From Diphasiastrum complanatum (lineage: Eukaryota > Streptophyta > Lycopodiopsida > Lycopodiales > Lycopodiaceae): a DNA stretch of 64,000 nucleotides. Both the position numbers and the translations under genes were made by a program. Below, piece by piece: positions 38,901 through 50,900 of this stretch (position 1 is its first letter; each line of letters begins with the position of its first letter). The stretch lies in contig CM055108.1 in the NCBI GenBank assembly GCA_029204225.1, positions 20,591,644 through 20,655,643 of the forward strand, given 5' to 3'. The notes beneath the pieces are model-generated. The model searched no databases and had not been told where the DNA came from. It saw only the letters and a list, made by a program, of their open reading frames with translations.

Positions 38901-41900
38901 CTTTTTACTTTTTTTTGTCCTTTTTTGGTAGTTAATATGCAAAAAAAAATTACTAAAAATATATTAAAAAATAAAAAAAAAATATTAAAAATGGTACCGC
39001 CCTGGTACCGCGGATCCCAGGGCGGTACCGTACCGGCGGTACCACTGATATGATCCCAGGGCGGTACCATACCAGCGGTACCAGAGGGTACTATGATATG
39101 TATACATATCATAGTACCCTCTGGTACCGCTGGTATGGTACCGCCCTGGGATCATATCAGTGGTACCGCCGGTACGGTACCGCCCTGGGATCCGCGGTAC
39201 CAGGGCGGTACCATTTTTAATATTTTTTTTTTATTTTTTAATATATTTTTAGTAATTTTTTTTTGCATATTAACTACCAAAAAAGGACAAAAAAAAGTAA
39301 AAAGAGGGGGTTCTGGGTGTAAAAAAAGAGGGTACAGTACATGATGCAGGGGACTGTTGCAATGGCACATGGGCACTGCGAGTGAGCAGACCGAGGGGCC
39401 AATGGGAGACCAACACAGGGGGGTAGCATCACATGGGGGCAAGTACAGAGGCACATGGGCATTGTGGGTGAGCAGACCATGGGCCCAATGGGAGACCAAC
39501 ACAGGGGGGAGCATCACATGGGGGCAGGTACGGAGGCACATGGAGGGATGATGGGGATCCACATGGCCGATCAGGCTGTGGGGATAAATAGGCACTCACA
39601 ATGCCATTGTGGTCGGCATTTTCAGAGGCTGTGAGAGGGCTAGTGATAGACAGTGAGAGAGCAAGCGAGAGCCGGTGACAGGCTGTGAGAGGCTGTTTGA
39701 GAGCCAGGGTGCTGTGAGAGGGTGTTCAAGGATCAGGGTGCTGTGAGGAGAAGGTCGATCGAGATGGCTGAGCGAATACCACCGAAGCCCGAGGGCGAAG
39801 CCAGGAGAAAGCTTGAGGAAGATATCCGAAGGCACAACGAGAGGCATCGGAAGCAAGAGGCAGATATCCGAGAGATGCTGCGACAGACTCGACAGAGAAA
39901 TCCGGAACCGGAGCCACCCGCCCCCGCTGTGGATCCTGTCCCCGCTGTCGAGCTGGATCTGGATGAGCAGATCGGAATGAATTTCACACGACGGCAGCTC
40001 ATCATGGTCAGGGAAAGGGCGGCCAGACGTCGGGCTAACCAGGAGGCAGCTCGGGCTAACCGGGAGGCAGAGCAAGAGCGACAAAACAATGCACCAGACG
40101 AGGGCGAGGAGTCGGTGGAGGATCAGTGAGGGATGTTTAGAATAGATGAGGTCCACCCGTATGTGGCGGACTGTTGCTATGTAGTTTTCGGCAGTTTATG
40201 GTGCAGCAAATAACTAGATGGCTGCTTAAAAAAATGACAGTATATGTGATGTTATCCTGATACAACGGTTGAATATATACATAGTTGTTTTTTGTGCAAC
40301 GCGAGCCTGGTCATGTAAGATGCAATGTTTGTAATTTTTTTAAATGCAGATGTATTACATGTGTTTATTCAATGTCGTTTGGGGTGTAGGGGTGATTGCT
40401 GTGCTCATGATGTAGGTGCATATATGTGAAGCTAGCATTCACTTCAAACGAAATTAAATGAAAATAGGATTCACACACGCACATAGAATTCTTCAACATA
40501 AAATAAAGCATCACATGTACAGAGCGACATACGCACAATGTGCAGCAAATAATGTAGGCCAAACACTGTATATAATGTGAAAAATCATCTGAGTACAATG
40601 GTAGACCGACTGCTAGAGACAAACTACTGAAACTAAAACAATAGAGCCACAATCAATGCTCTGGCTCTGACTCAGACGAATGCTCTGGAGACAACTCAGG
40701 GCCCCCAGCTGACTCTCGCAGCCGATATCTCTGCCTGTCTGGAACTGGCATGGGCTGTGTATCCGAGGGGGAAGACTCGCCATCCTCATCCTCCCAATCA
40801 GCCTCCGCATCAGCCCCCAAGCAGGCCAAACCAACAACACCTGCTCCAACTGGCTGTGATACTGCACCTCTACCTGTACCTGGAGCCCTGCGTGGTCGTC
40901 CTCTCCTCCCTGGCAGTTTCTGTGCCTTGCCTTTCTTGTTCGGTGCACCCTTGGGCCTGCCTGGTCTCTTGCGGACAAGAGGAGCTGTCAATGCCTCGTC
41001 ACCCCCATGCAAATCACCTGGCTGGCTAGGCTGGGCCCAAGCTGAGGCCGGCTGGGATAGGGAAGCAAAAGAGGGAACTCCCTGTGCAACTGAGCGAGGA
41101 GGATGAGCTCGTGGAGTGTGTGCCCGTGGGGCTGCTGCAGGTGGAGGAACTGGCTGTGCAGGAGGCGAGTACAGTGGCGATATGTACTGAAAGGGGCGCT
41201 GTGGTGGCCGGTACTGGTACATCCTGGGTGCTGCCAAAGGAGGAGGATGTGACGTGGGTGCTGCCACTGGAGGAGCCACTGTGGATGTGAAGATGGTGGC
41301 CTGCCATGGAGACCTGGTGCTGCAGAAGTGGACGGCGATGAAGGGGATGCAGGCCTAAATGGCATCGGTGGCACTGGAGGAGCTGTGCGACCCACATACA
41401 CCCTCTGAGGAGCTGGAGGAACTGTAGGCACCTCATGCGGCTGCTCTGGCTGGGACTCTGTGTGTGGCATGCTGGCAAGAGATGATGGGGGCGCCCTGAC
41501 ACTCGGCATCTGCTGGGCCTCTGAATCCAATGTGGCAACCAAGTCGGCCAGCTGGGCATCCGAATACAAATGCTCTGGGCTCTGGGACTCATCCTGTGCA
41601 CCAGCCTCTAAATCATCCTGTGCACCGACCTCTGAATCATCCTGTGCACCAACCCCTGAATCAACCCAAGCCTCATCCCGTGCCTCATCATGTGCACCCT
41701 GTAGACCCTGCATGGCCTCCCAATCTGTGCAATGAAAGTCATCAGGTGCCTCCTCTGGTGTGCTGTCGTAGTAACGGCCATGACTCTGTGCTGCACGCAT
41801 CCAAACATCTGCGGGACCAGCATCTAAACCACTCTGCCCTCTATCAAGAGCCTCCTCCATCATGTCGACATAGGTAGGTATGCCACTGCCCCCCCCTGTG

Positions 41901-44900
41901 TGCCCTGCCTGTCTGCCGGTATAACCTGTGCCATGTGTCCCACCTCTGCCACGTGATGCACCTGTGACCCCTGCCCGTGGCGTGTGCCCTGCACCTGTAT
42001 AATCTGCCTCATCCCTCTCTGGTCTGGCAAACACAACCCGAATGGGCTCATCCTCATCATGCTCATCCTCTGACACTGGCTCATCTGCCTCATACAATGG
42101 GGGCTCTCTGTGCTCAAGCCCAAGCTCTCTCTCTCTCATCTCGGCAAGCTCCCTCTCTCTCTCTGCCATCAACTGTGTGCCCAGGTCATCTGCAGGCATG
42201 GGATGGGTGCTGTCCGTAGGCAAGTCAACCTGGCGCTCCAAATCAGATATCTTCGTCTGCAAGGTTTAAAATTTGCATGTCAGAGAGACAACTTTTTCAA
42301 GAAATGAAACCAACATACCAGGAGTCAACCAACATGCTATGAAAGATTAGCTTATCACCTGCAATGCGCTCGTAATGGTCGGAAGCCTCCTGGCGAGACG
42401 TGCGTTGGTGCTACAGAACACCAACCGCTCCAACTGACTCACTGACAACCGGTTTCTTCTCCTCGTGTGAATCAGTGCCCATGTGCTCCAATTACGCTCA
42501 CACACAGAGGCAGCACAGTCCTGTGGTGCGTGCATTGAAATACTTCAGCACATTGTGGCAAAGGTGAAACTTCAACGAAACACAAAAAATGGAGGATAAA
42601 ATGAGATGCATACCTGAGAAAGGACACGCAGTGCAAGACGCTGTATAGATGGGTATGTGCTACCGAACATGGTCCACCAGGTAATGGGTAGCTGCCTCCT
42701 CTCTGGATCCTGGGCAGCCGGGTGGCCGAATGTGCCCATGCCGAAACGAAATGCAGCGAGCTCCTCCATGAGCCTGATAGGATCCAAACCTATGTGTGGA
42801 CCCACCCTGTGAATGTACTGAAGCCAATCGGCCTCGAGCTCCCTGTCTGCGATCTGTGTCGGAGAGAGGAAGAGGGGATGCAGCATGTGTGCAACGCTGT
42901 GGATACTCCTGTGGAAGTAGTTCCATCGCGTCTCCCATATGAACTTCAGCTCTGTCATCCTGCAGGTGAGGGGCATGTGGTTTAGGGCATTACGAAAAAG
43001 CTTAACATTGACAGAAAAACAAACTAGCAAGTACTGAAAAGATAAAGGTCAATTGCAACACTGTACCGCTTACCTCTCTGGCTGCAAGATGGGCAGCTGC
43101 AGGAACTGTCCAATCCGGTCCATGAGCTCATACACCAGTCCAAGTGTCGACCCCTCGCTGTCAGCCATGCGGAGCACAATGTAGAGTGGTCGAAGCAGTC
43201 CTGACAATGTCTGTGCATCCCTCCAGAACTGGTCTCCCCTCACCGTGGAAGAAAAGTGCTCCCCATCCTCAGTGTGCGGAAATGTACTGGCACCCCAAAG
43301 ATCACTGGCAACCATCTGTAGAAGCTGCACCTGATCAAACGGTCGATGACCACCAAGTCGAATGCAAAGCGCGTGGGGGCTGGCTTACGGAGGTCCAGAT
43401 GGCTAAACACCCGGAACATGGCAAGAACACGCCTCTTTCTGGTGACAAAAGTCACCAGGAAGAGGGCCTCCCGGACGATGGCTCTAACCCAGGGAAGTGC
43501 TCCAATGTCCCCCATCAAAAGGTCTATGCCGTGGGCTGCACAGGGGGTATGAACAATATGAGGGAACTCGGCCTCTAGCAGTACACCCATCTGAATGCAG
43601 TTCGTGGCATTGTCCGTCACCACCGTGACGACATGCTGTGGGCCTATGGCTAGGATGGAAGACCTGATGACATCAAACATGAACTCTGCAGATATGACTC
43701 TCCCCCCCCTGCTGCAATCCACTGCCCTCAAAAACTGTGTGCCCATGCAGCTGGAGACCAGTATGTTGAGGATCGGCCTCCTCCTGACATCAGTCCAGCC
43801 ATCGGACATGATGCTGCAACCGTAAGTGGCCCAGTGCCGACGCAGAGGCTCCATCTCTCTAGACAAGGACTCGACCCTATCCCTCAGCATGTGTGTGCGG
43901 ACAACCTCTGAACTAGGGACTCTCCAGCTAGGGCTGACAGACTGTGCAAGGCGGAAGGCCCTTCTGAAGGGCTCAGAGTCGGTGATGGCAAAGGGCAGGT
44001 TCAGCTCGTAAACCAGACTGGCCACGGCCTGTGTGGCCTCTCTGTCCATGTGCGGCTGATGCGCGCCGCGAATGGTCTGCTGCACGAGGGCTCTCCCTGG
44101 TGGACGACGGGTGGTGGACCTCCAGCACGGTGCACCAACCGTGACGGGAATGGACGATGACGCGACAGGCTGGGCGCTGGTGGATGCATCGGCTGTAGAC
44201 GTGGAATGGGGAGAGTGGGATGCACTGGCAGGGATGGGTGCAGCAGCATAGGTGGGGTGCACTGGTGGAGGGGCAACATCTGGCATGGGGTACGAAAACT
44301 GCTGGCTGAGGAGGTCATCCGGATGGGAAGGGAAGGAAGAAGGGATCTCTTCCACATCCTCCCAGTACCATCCTGGGCCTGCTCGGGTGGCGGAGAGTCC
44401 ATGAGAAAGTCGTAGACTGGTGGAGTGCGAGCAACAGTGGGTGGTGGTGGAACCGCAGTGGCAACTGTCGGACGCGATGGGACGGGATCCACCGGAATCT
44501 GAGCAGATGGGGGTGCATGAGGCAGAGCTGTCTGAGGGGCAAAGGGACCAGAGGAGGATGCACTCCCTCTCCTCGTGCGTGCCAGCCAAGCAGGCAGCAA
44601 CTCTGGGTTAGTCACATAAGGAGCGGTGCAAAATCGGAGAACGCCCTCCGAAATGGTGTTCTCCCCTGCCACGAGCCGCGGCCCGTAGGTGTCCAGTAGT
44701 CGCTGCCTGTCGGGGACGGTCATGCTGCCACAAGGGGCAGCATTCAAGGTGGCACCATTTTTGGCGCGTGCACCGAGCAGATGGCCTTTAAGGCGAGTGA
44801 GGGATGCAGCAAACTCGACGAGACAGTATCGGCAGCGCACGATCTTCTGACCGGTCTTGTTGGCCTTGTCGGCAACCCGCCTGACAATGTCTACCTCGTC

Positions 44901-47900
44901 CCACAGACCGGAAAGGTCGGATTGCACCATTGCAGATGAAATGAGGGATGGATTGCTGGAAAAAAAACAGCAGGGTTCACTGTTGGAGAGACGCTGAAAA
45001 TGGGCGAATGCAGGGCAAAGGAAATCAGATGCAAGGCAGGGCGTTGCGTGGGCGATGGGCGACGCAAGGAATCAAAGGCAGGCAAGAAAAACTAGCAGCG
45101 ATGGCAGGGCGGAGAGGGCTCAAAAAAATTTCAGAGGAAATGCGAGGGGGGCGGGTAGGTTTAGGTAAAAAAAAATTAAAAAAAATATTAAATAATAAAT
45201 ATATTATTATATTGTGGTACCGCGGTACCATCATGGTACCGCGGTACCAGTATGGTCCCGCGGTACCGGGATCCGCGGTACCCAGTACCGCGGGACCTAT
45301 GATATATGTATATACATATATATGTATATATATACATCACAGCTATTGTAATTCGCTGCAGCAAATCATCAAAATATATATTTTTTTACTTTTCGAAAAC
45401 GTTTTTGGATCTGAATTTTTTCTTATGACAGTCTGAGTTGAGAAACGTTTTGAGAATATGGAGCAAAACTTACAGTACTGATGAACACCTTAAAGGTAGC
45501 TGCTAAGATTCCTCATTTTGTGCGAATGGCATCTCACCTAACTTTTTGGAATTGGACCTGAAAATACTGGAATCGTTCGGCTAATTTTCTACTTTTTGTA
45601 GAGACATATGAGTCTTCCACACACCCACTTCCGCACATTTCTGGTTTTTAGTGGATTTCTACTCCACGACCTATGCTACAGGGCAGGATACTTCGGGCCT
45701 CTAGTGGAGTTGCATGTTTGTATAAGTCGGTGTATACTCCTATTCGGTTGACTTCTGAAAGCGAAGAAATATGGAGGTTTCCGGATGTGTGTGGATTACA
45801 AGGGCTTAAATAAGGTGATTGTCAAGAATAAACATCCGTTACCCAGGACGGACGACCTTGTAGATCGCTTGGGTGGAGCTCAGTATTTCACCAAGATAGA
45901 TCTCAGGACAGGGTACCATCAAATACAAATTCAATCGGAAGATGTCCAAAAGACATGATTTTGTTTTAGATTTGGTCATTATGGATTCTTAGTGTTGCCT
46001 TTTGGGTTAAAGAATGCTCTAGCAACATTCCTAGCAAATGATGAACGATTTATTTCATCCATATTTGGAGAAGTTTGTGGTAGTATTCCTAGATGATATC
46101 CTTGTCTACAGTAAAACCTTTAAGGAGCACATACAGCACCTGAGAATAAAGAGTCCAAGCATGAATTCTTGAAGCAAGAGATGCTTTATCTCGGTCATAA
46201 GATCACAATTAATGGGATCAAGATTGACAAGGATAAAATCAAGATTGTGATTGAGTGGCCAATTCCGGGAACTGTGAAGCAAGTTAAATCATTTTTAGGA
46301 TTTACCATTTTCTTCAGAAGATTTATTGAGGATAATGCTAAGCTAGTGTTGCACACAAGCTCACAAACCCTAAGTAAATACACAGATTTACCCAGCAAAT
46401 CCGTCACTTTATTAATCTCAAGCAAATGTACATAGATCAACAAGCAAACATGAGAGCTCTGTTGCAAGTCTCCTCCCAACATAGCTACATAGGAATACCA
46501 TAATCATAATCATAATGAGGAATGCCTGACAAGGCTCACCCTATATCCCCTCAAGCACCCCTTAACCCTGACACATCCTACGGTCGACACATGGCAAACT
46601 CCATGCACAGCCGACACTTGCCACTTGGCAGTACCCTGACAAATAGGCAAGCTAGTAGGTGGACAGTCTGAGACGTGTCACTCATGCATTATACCAAGTG
46701 TCCCAATGAGCATATGACACACGTCCTGTTGACCCATCCATTGACCGTCTGACAAGTGTCACTCATGCACTGGACCAAGTGTCCCAGTGAGCATTTGACA
46801 CGTGTCACGTTGACCAGTCAACCCTTCCTACATTTTAGGAGGTCAGTCCAGCAGACTCTTAGGAGACCCAGTACAGCCTTGGCCATCTCGGATTTAGTCA
46901 CTATAACAGATATTTACATTGCAATTTACAATTGTCTCCACAGGCTGGTGACTTAGCCATTTACAATTTAATAATTACAATTTACCATACATTGGGCAAG
47001 GGATTCTAAGTACATCTAACATCCCTTCCCTCCTCAGATGACATCGTCCTCGATGGCAAAGTTTGGATACTGTGTATGCAACCCATGCGCGGTCTCCCAG
47101 GTAGCATCACTGAGAGGTCGTTCATGCCATGCAACCAAGTACTCACGGAGCAAACAATTCCGCAACCGTCTATGCCTCCGGTCCAATACTCTCGCTGGTC
47201 CATGCATCACCTCTCCATGCTCCTGAAACAATACAAGACCATCAGCCAACAAGTTATCACCATCATGTGAAACCTTCTTTAGGCGTGAAACATGAAAAAT
47301 AGGATGAACCTTACAACCAACAGGCAAATCCAATTCATAAGCAACTCTATTAATCTTTTTAACAATTTTCCAAGGTCCATAGTATCTAGGTGACAACTTA
47401 TAACACTTCCCTGTCTTTAGGGTTTTCGAGTCCTTTTTCGATTCTCTGGTTTCTGTTGTTAAGGGTGTAGATTGGGCCTGGTAGGAGGGCGACCTACTGC
47501 CAGTTGACGGTTCGTGAAAAGCTTTTGCCGTTTGGAAGAAATTCGACGTCAAACAGCCGCTTTTTTCCTCTTTTTTTCGATTTTGAACCCGATTTGGTGC
47601 CCAAAAAAAGTTTTTTACCGACTTTTGTACTAGCATAGGACGCAAGGGAAGTACTACTTGTCCTTGGCTTTGTATTTTCCCCAGAGTTTTATTACTTTCC
47701 AGTTGCCTTTTTCTCTTTCAGTTCTAAATTGTGAATAAGCTGAAAATTTCCACATTTCCTTTTTCTGAGTGTGTTTCAATAAGTGCAATTTCTAGCTTGA
47801 TTTCATGCTGTGTCTGTTTTTGTTTCATAATGGAAGATGATAGCATTGATATTCCGCTCAGTCCACCCGTTGCTCTTCCATCACCACCACCCAGCCCTGT

Positions 47901-50900
47901 GCTTAGTCTTACCCATAATCTGCTTACAATGGCTGCTCGTTCGCCTGCTGGTACTTCCCCTTCTGTGCAAGCTTGCATGGATAGTGTGGAAAAGACTGCC
48001 GCAGGGATGCGAGCAATGATGGTAGCTGGTGGTTATGCGTCTTCTTCGCAGTATGTTCCGCCTTATCCGTCTTCTGCTGTTCGTCCTGTGTTACCTCTAC
48101 CCTATCCAGAAGACAAAGATATTAAACCTACCCGTTTCGCAAGAAACACTCCCCAATGCAATACTGATATCGTAAATCAGTGGTTGCATAAGTGGGAAGA
48201 GTATTTTGATTTGAAGCGGTCCCCAACTGATGAGGGTTGGCGGGTCCGCAAAGTTGCTTACCATTTCACTAATTTTGCTGACAGGTGGTGAAGCAAGTTG
48301 TTGAAGTCTAATCAGGCTCCGAGAAGGTGAGGGCTGTACACCAAGCCTTTGCTGAATAGAGTATTGTGGGAGTAACCATAGTATCAAAAAGTCGCATTTA
48401 CTATGAGCATCGTGAATGTACCTCCTAAAGCAAAATCTTTGCAACTGAACTAGGGAGGCCTCGAGCGGAAGTTGCATGTGCATACTGAAAATGGGGTCCC
48501 TGAAAAGCACTCCTAGATAACTATAGGATGAATCCACCTCCATAATTTGACCATGGATGTGCTGAAGACCATGATTTTGGTCTTCAGAATGTTCGCCTGC
48601 AATCCCCATCTAGTGCAAAAAGCATTTAGCCTATGAGGATGCCTCTAAAGCCCCTCTCTGGTCGGTGATATTAGAACTACATCATCGACATACAACAATA
48701 TGGCAACTACTATGTCTCTAAGGCTACAACCCAAACCACCATCACGACCAATAACTTCCTCAAGCTCATCAATATATAACCCAAATAAAGTAGGTGAAAG
48801 GGGTTCTCAACCCTGGTTTCGAAATGCTCAACTCACTCCCGGACAGAGTCAAAGGCTTTCCTGAACTACAAAACAACAGTAAACTCTCTCTCATCTGCAC
48901 TTGATTGGCTCGATAAGGAAACAAAGTCGATAATGTGATCAATAATGGAGTAATGAGCTTTGAAACCAGCTTGACCCATAGCATCCAACCCTCTTGGTCT
49001 CCGCCTTTGTACTTACTGCATCCACTTTAGAATGAAATTTATAAGCCTTCAAGAAATGAATCTTTCAAAAGAGCAAGGAACAATAAACCTCCGGCTCCAT
49101 CTTAGTATCTTGAGCCATTGTCACAACTAGCTCTGCAAAAAATATGACTAAGACCTTTTTTCAAAATGATGCATCTAGCGATTTTTCTAAGAATTCAGTT
49201 TCTCTATTCCATCTTGTTGAGGACTATAAAAGGAAGAAACCCCTTTTATAATGCTTAGCAAAACTTCCTGCCATAATTACTTGTAATTTTGAGAATTTGG
49301 CAAACCATCTCTTTGTCTACTATTGCTTTTTTAAAGCAAGCACGGTTTCCGTTTCATCTTTACTGAGAGAATCTGGTTCATTGCCATGTACCTCTACAAA
49401 AAAAATGTTTGAGCTTTTTAATAAGAATCTTGCACATGGGCTACAATGATGAACTTCCATGCAAAAAAGAGGGCCATCTTCTGACTATGTTGCACGTTTC
49501 TTTCATGTCGATCTCTTCAAAAGGGCCATAAGATATCATAAGTCCTTCAACATGCTACATAAACTTGCATGTTTCTACACTAAATTGCATTAGGTATTTT
49601 ATTTAAAGAAAACTCTAAGAATCATTTTCTCACACTTCAAGGCAATAAAGCTTCATTGGAATTGCAGGTTTTGGAAAAGTTCCCACAACTTAGTGGCTAT
49701 GAAGCATTTCGAATCCCTCAAAGTTTTGATCCTAAAGCACTTGTCACATATCAACTAGCTGTTTCAGCAACCGATGGTAAGCTACTTCTCACCAATTCAG
49801 TTTTATCAAGAATTTTTTCTTGAGCTATCTAAAGAATAGCTTGTAGAAAAAGAAGGTCATTCTTTGAGATACATGTATGTTTGTTTGGATGCTTATGTTG
49901 GGTTGTGGTTAACAACTCGTTGTTGGGATTTATCATTAACGGGCATATTTTGATGTATCATTACCCACTTAGGAAATCCATTCAAACATTTGGAATCTTT
50001 TTTCAGATGTTTGAAACGAATCCTTCACATTCATTTAGAATCTTGAAAACGTTCAATTGCTAACATGCATTTGCTTTCCTAGTAAGAAAAACATTGACCT
50101 CAATTTTTGAGAAAATAGAAGACAATGAATTTGTGAACCTGCTGAAAAAATGCATATGGCTATCCTTCAACAGAAGGCATACACCTCTTTTCCTCTCCTC
50201 GAGGTCCAGAGGTTGATTCCGCTCAACTGTACAATTGACTTTTTTTTTTTTCAGGTCAAATAAATGCATATGCTAAAGAAGATGAAGAAAATCATATATG
50301 CTTAATAATATGCTGCACAAGTGTCTAATTTGGAGAAGATACTAGGAAAATGTTTATTTCGAAGATGCCTCACGAAATTGGGGGGGGGGGCATGATAGCC
50401 CTGGCTATTTTGCTAGCCGCAACTCTACTTTAGGAACAATATTTCCTTTGCTAGTTTTTTGCCCTATGTTATTCATAGATGATCCATGCTTAGGAGTTTT
50501 GTAATGTTGTTGGGATTTATCATTAACGGGCATATTTTGATGTATCATTATGAATTATTTTGGAATTTGACCCACTTAGGAAATCCATTCAAATATTTGG
50601 AATCTTTTTGCAGATGTTTGAAACGAATCCCTCACATTCATTTAGAATCTTGAAAACGTTCAATTGCTAATATGCATTTGCTTTCCTAGTAAGAAAAACA
50701 TTGTCCTTAATTTTTGAGAAAATAGAAGACAATGAATATGAAGAACCTGCTGAAAAATTCATATGCCTATCCTTCAACAGAAGGCATACACCTCTTTTCC
50801 TCTCCTCGAGGTCCAGACGTTGATTCCGCTCAACTGTACAATTGTTTTTTTTTTCAGGTCAAATAAATGCATATGCTAAAGAAGATGAAGAAAATCATAT

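Larger units (their letters stand above)
32904..39095 (+). mobile_element. hAT transposon, copy 1 (left arm), two-gene
   Basis: The element starts CATAGGTCCCGCGG and ends in ...GGGTACTATG, so both ends share CATAG as a short terminal inverted repeat. The flanking 8 bp are identical (ATATGTAT at 32896-32903 and 39096-39103), the target-duplication length expected of hAT elements. Inside are a transposase gene on the plus strand and a second gene on the minus strand that converges on it. Each end has about six GGTACC motifs in 100 bp. At 6192 bp it is a long autonomous-type hAT. Confidence 0.88.
39110..45301 (-). mobile_element. hAT transposon, copy 2 (right arm, inverted)
   Basis: Mirror image of copy 1 with three differences seen. 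Its flanks in plus orientation are ATACATAT (39102-39109) and ATATATGT (45302-45309), matching at 6 of 8 positions, so a true target duplication for this copy is doubtful. ATATGTAT occurs again at 45304-45311, offset by two bases. Confidence 0.88.
32901..45304. repeat. 12.4 kb near-perfect palindrome
   Basis: Each position x pairs with 78205-x, so the centre lies between 39102 and 39103. Every open frame in the left arm recurs on the other strand in the right arm at the mirrored coordinate with no indel from 32901 to 45304. I found three mismatches: 33112/45093, 33197/45008 and 33769/44436. At the outer ends the match stops at 32900/45305. The arms are about 6.2 kb each with only a few bases of spacer. 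The outer flanks are different from each other, and the host exons continue in order on both sides. Confidence 0.95.
32439..49667 (+). other. Pullulanase intron 5, 17.2 kb, transposon-filled
   Basis: Starts GCAAGT and ends ATTGCAG. It contains the 12.4 kb hAT palindrome and fragments of gypsy, chromovirus and LINE elements. 32439-32860, 45305-45730 and 48991-49667 show no gene or element that I can name. Confidence 0.75.

Noticed and set aside
38861-39344. 83-residue frames crossing the palindrome centre on both strands
   Set aside because: They lie in the element ends and AT-rich tracts and exist only because the centre is symmetrical.
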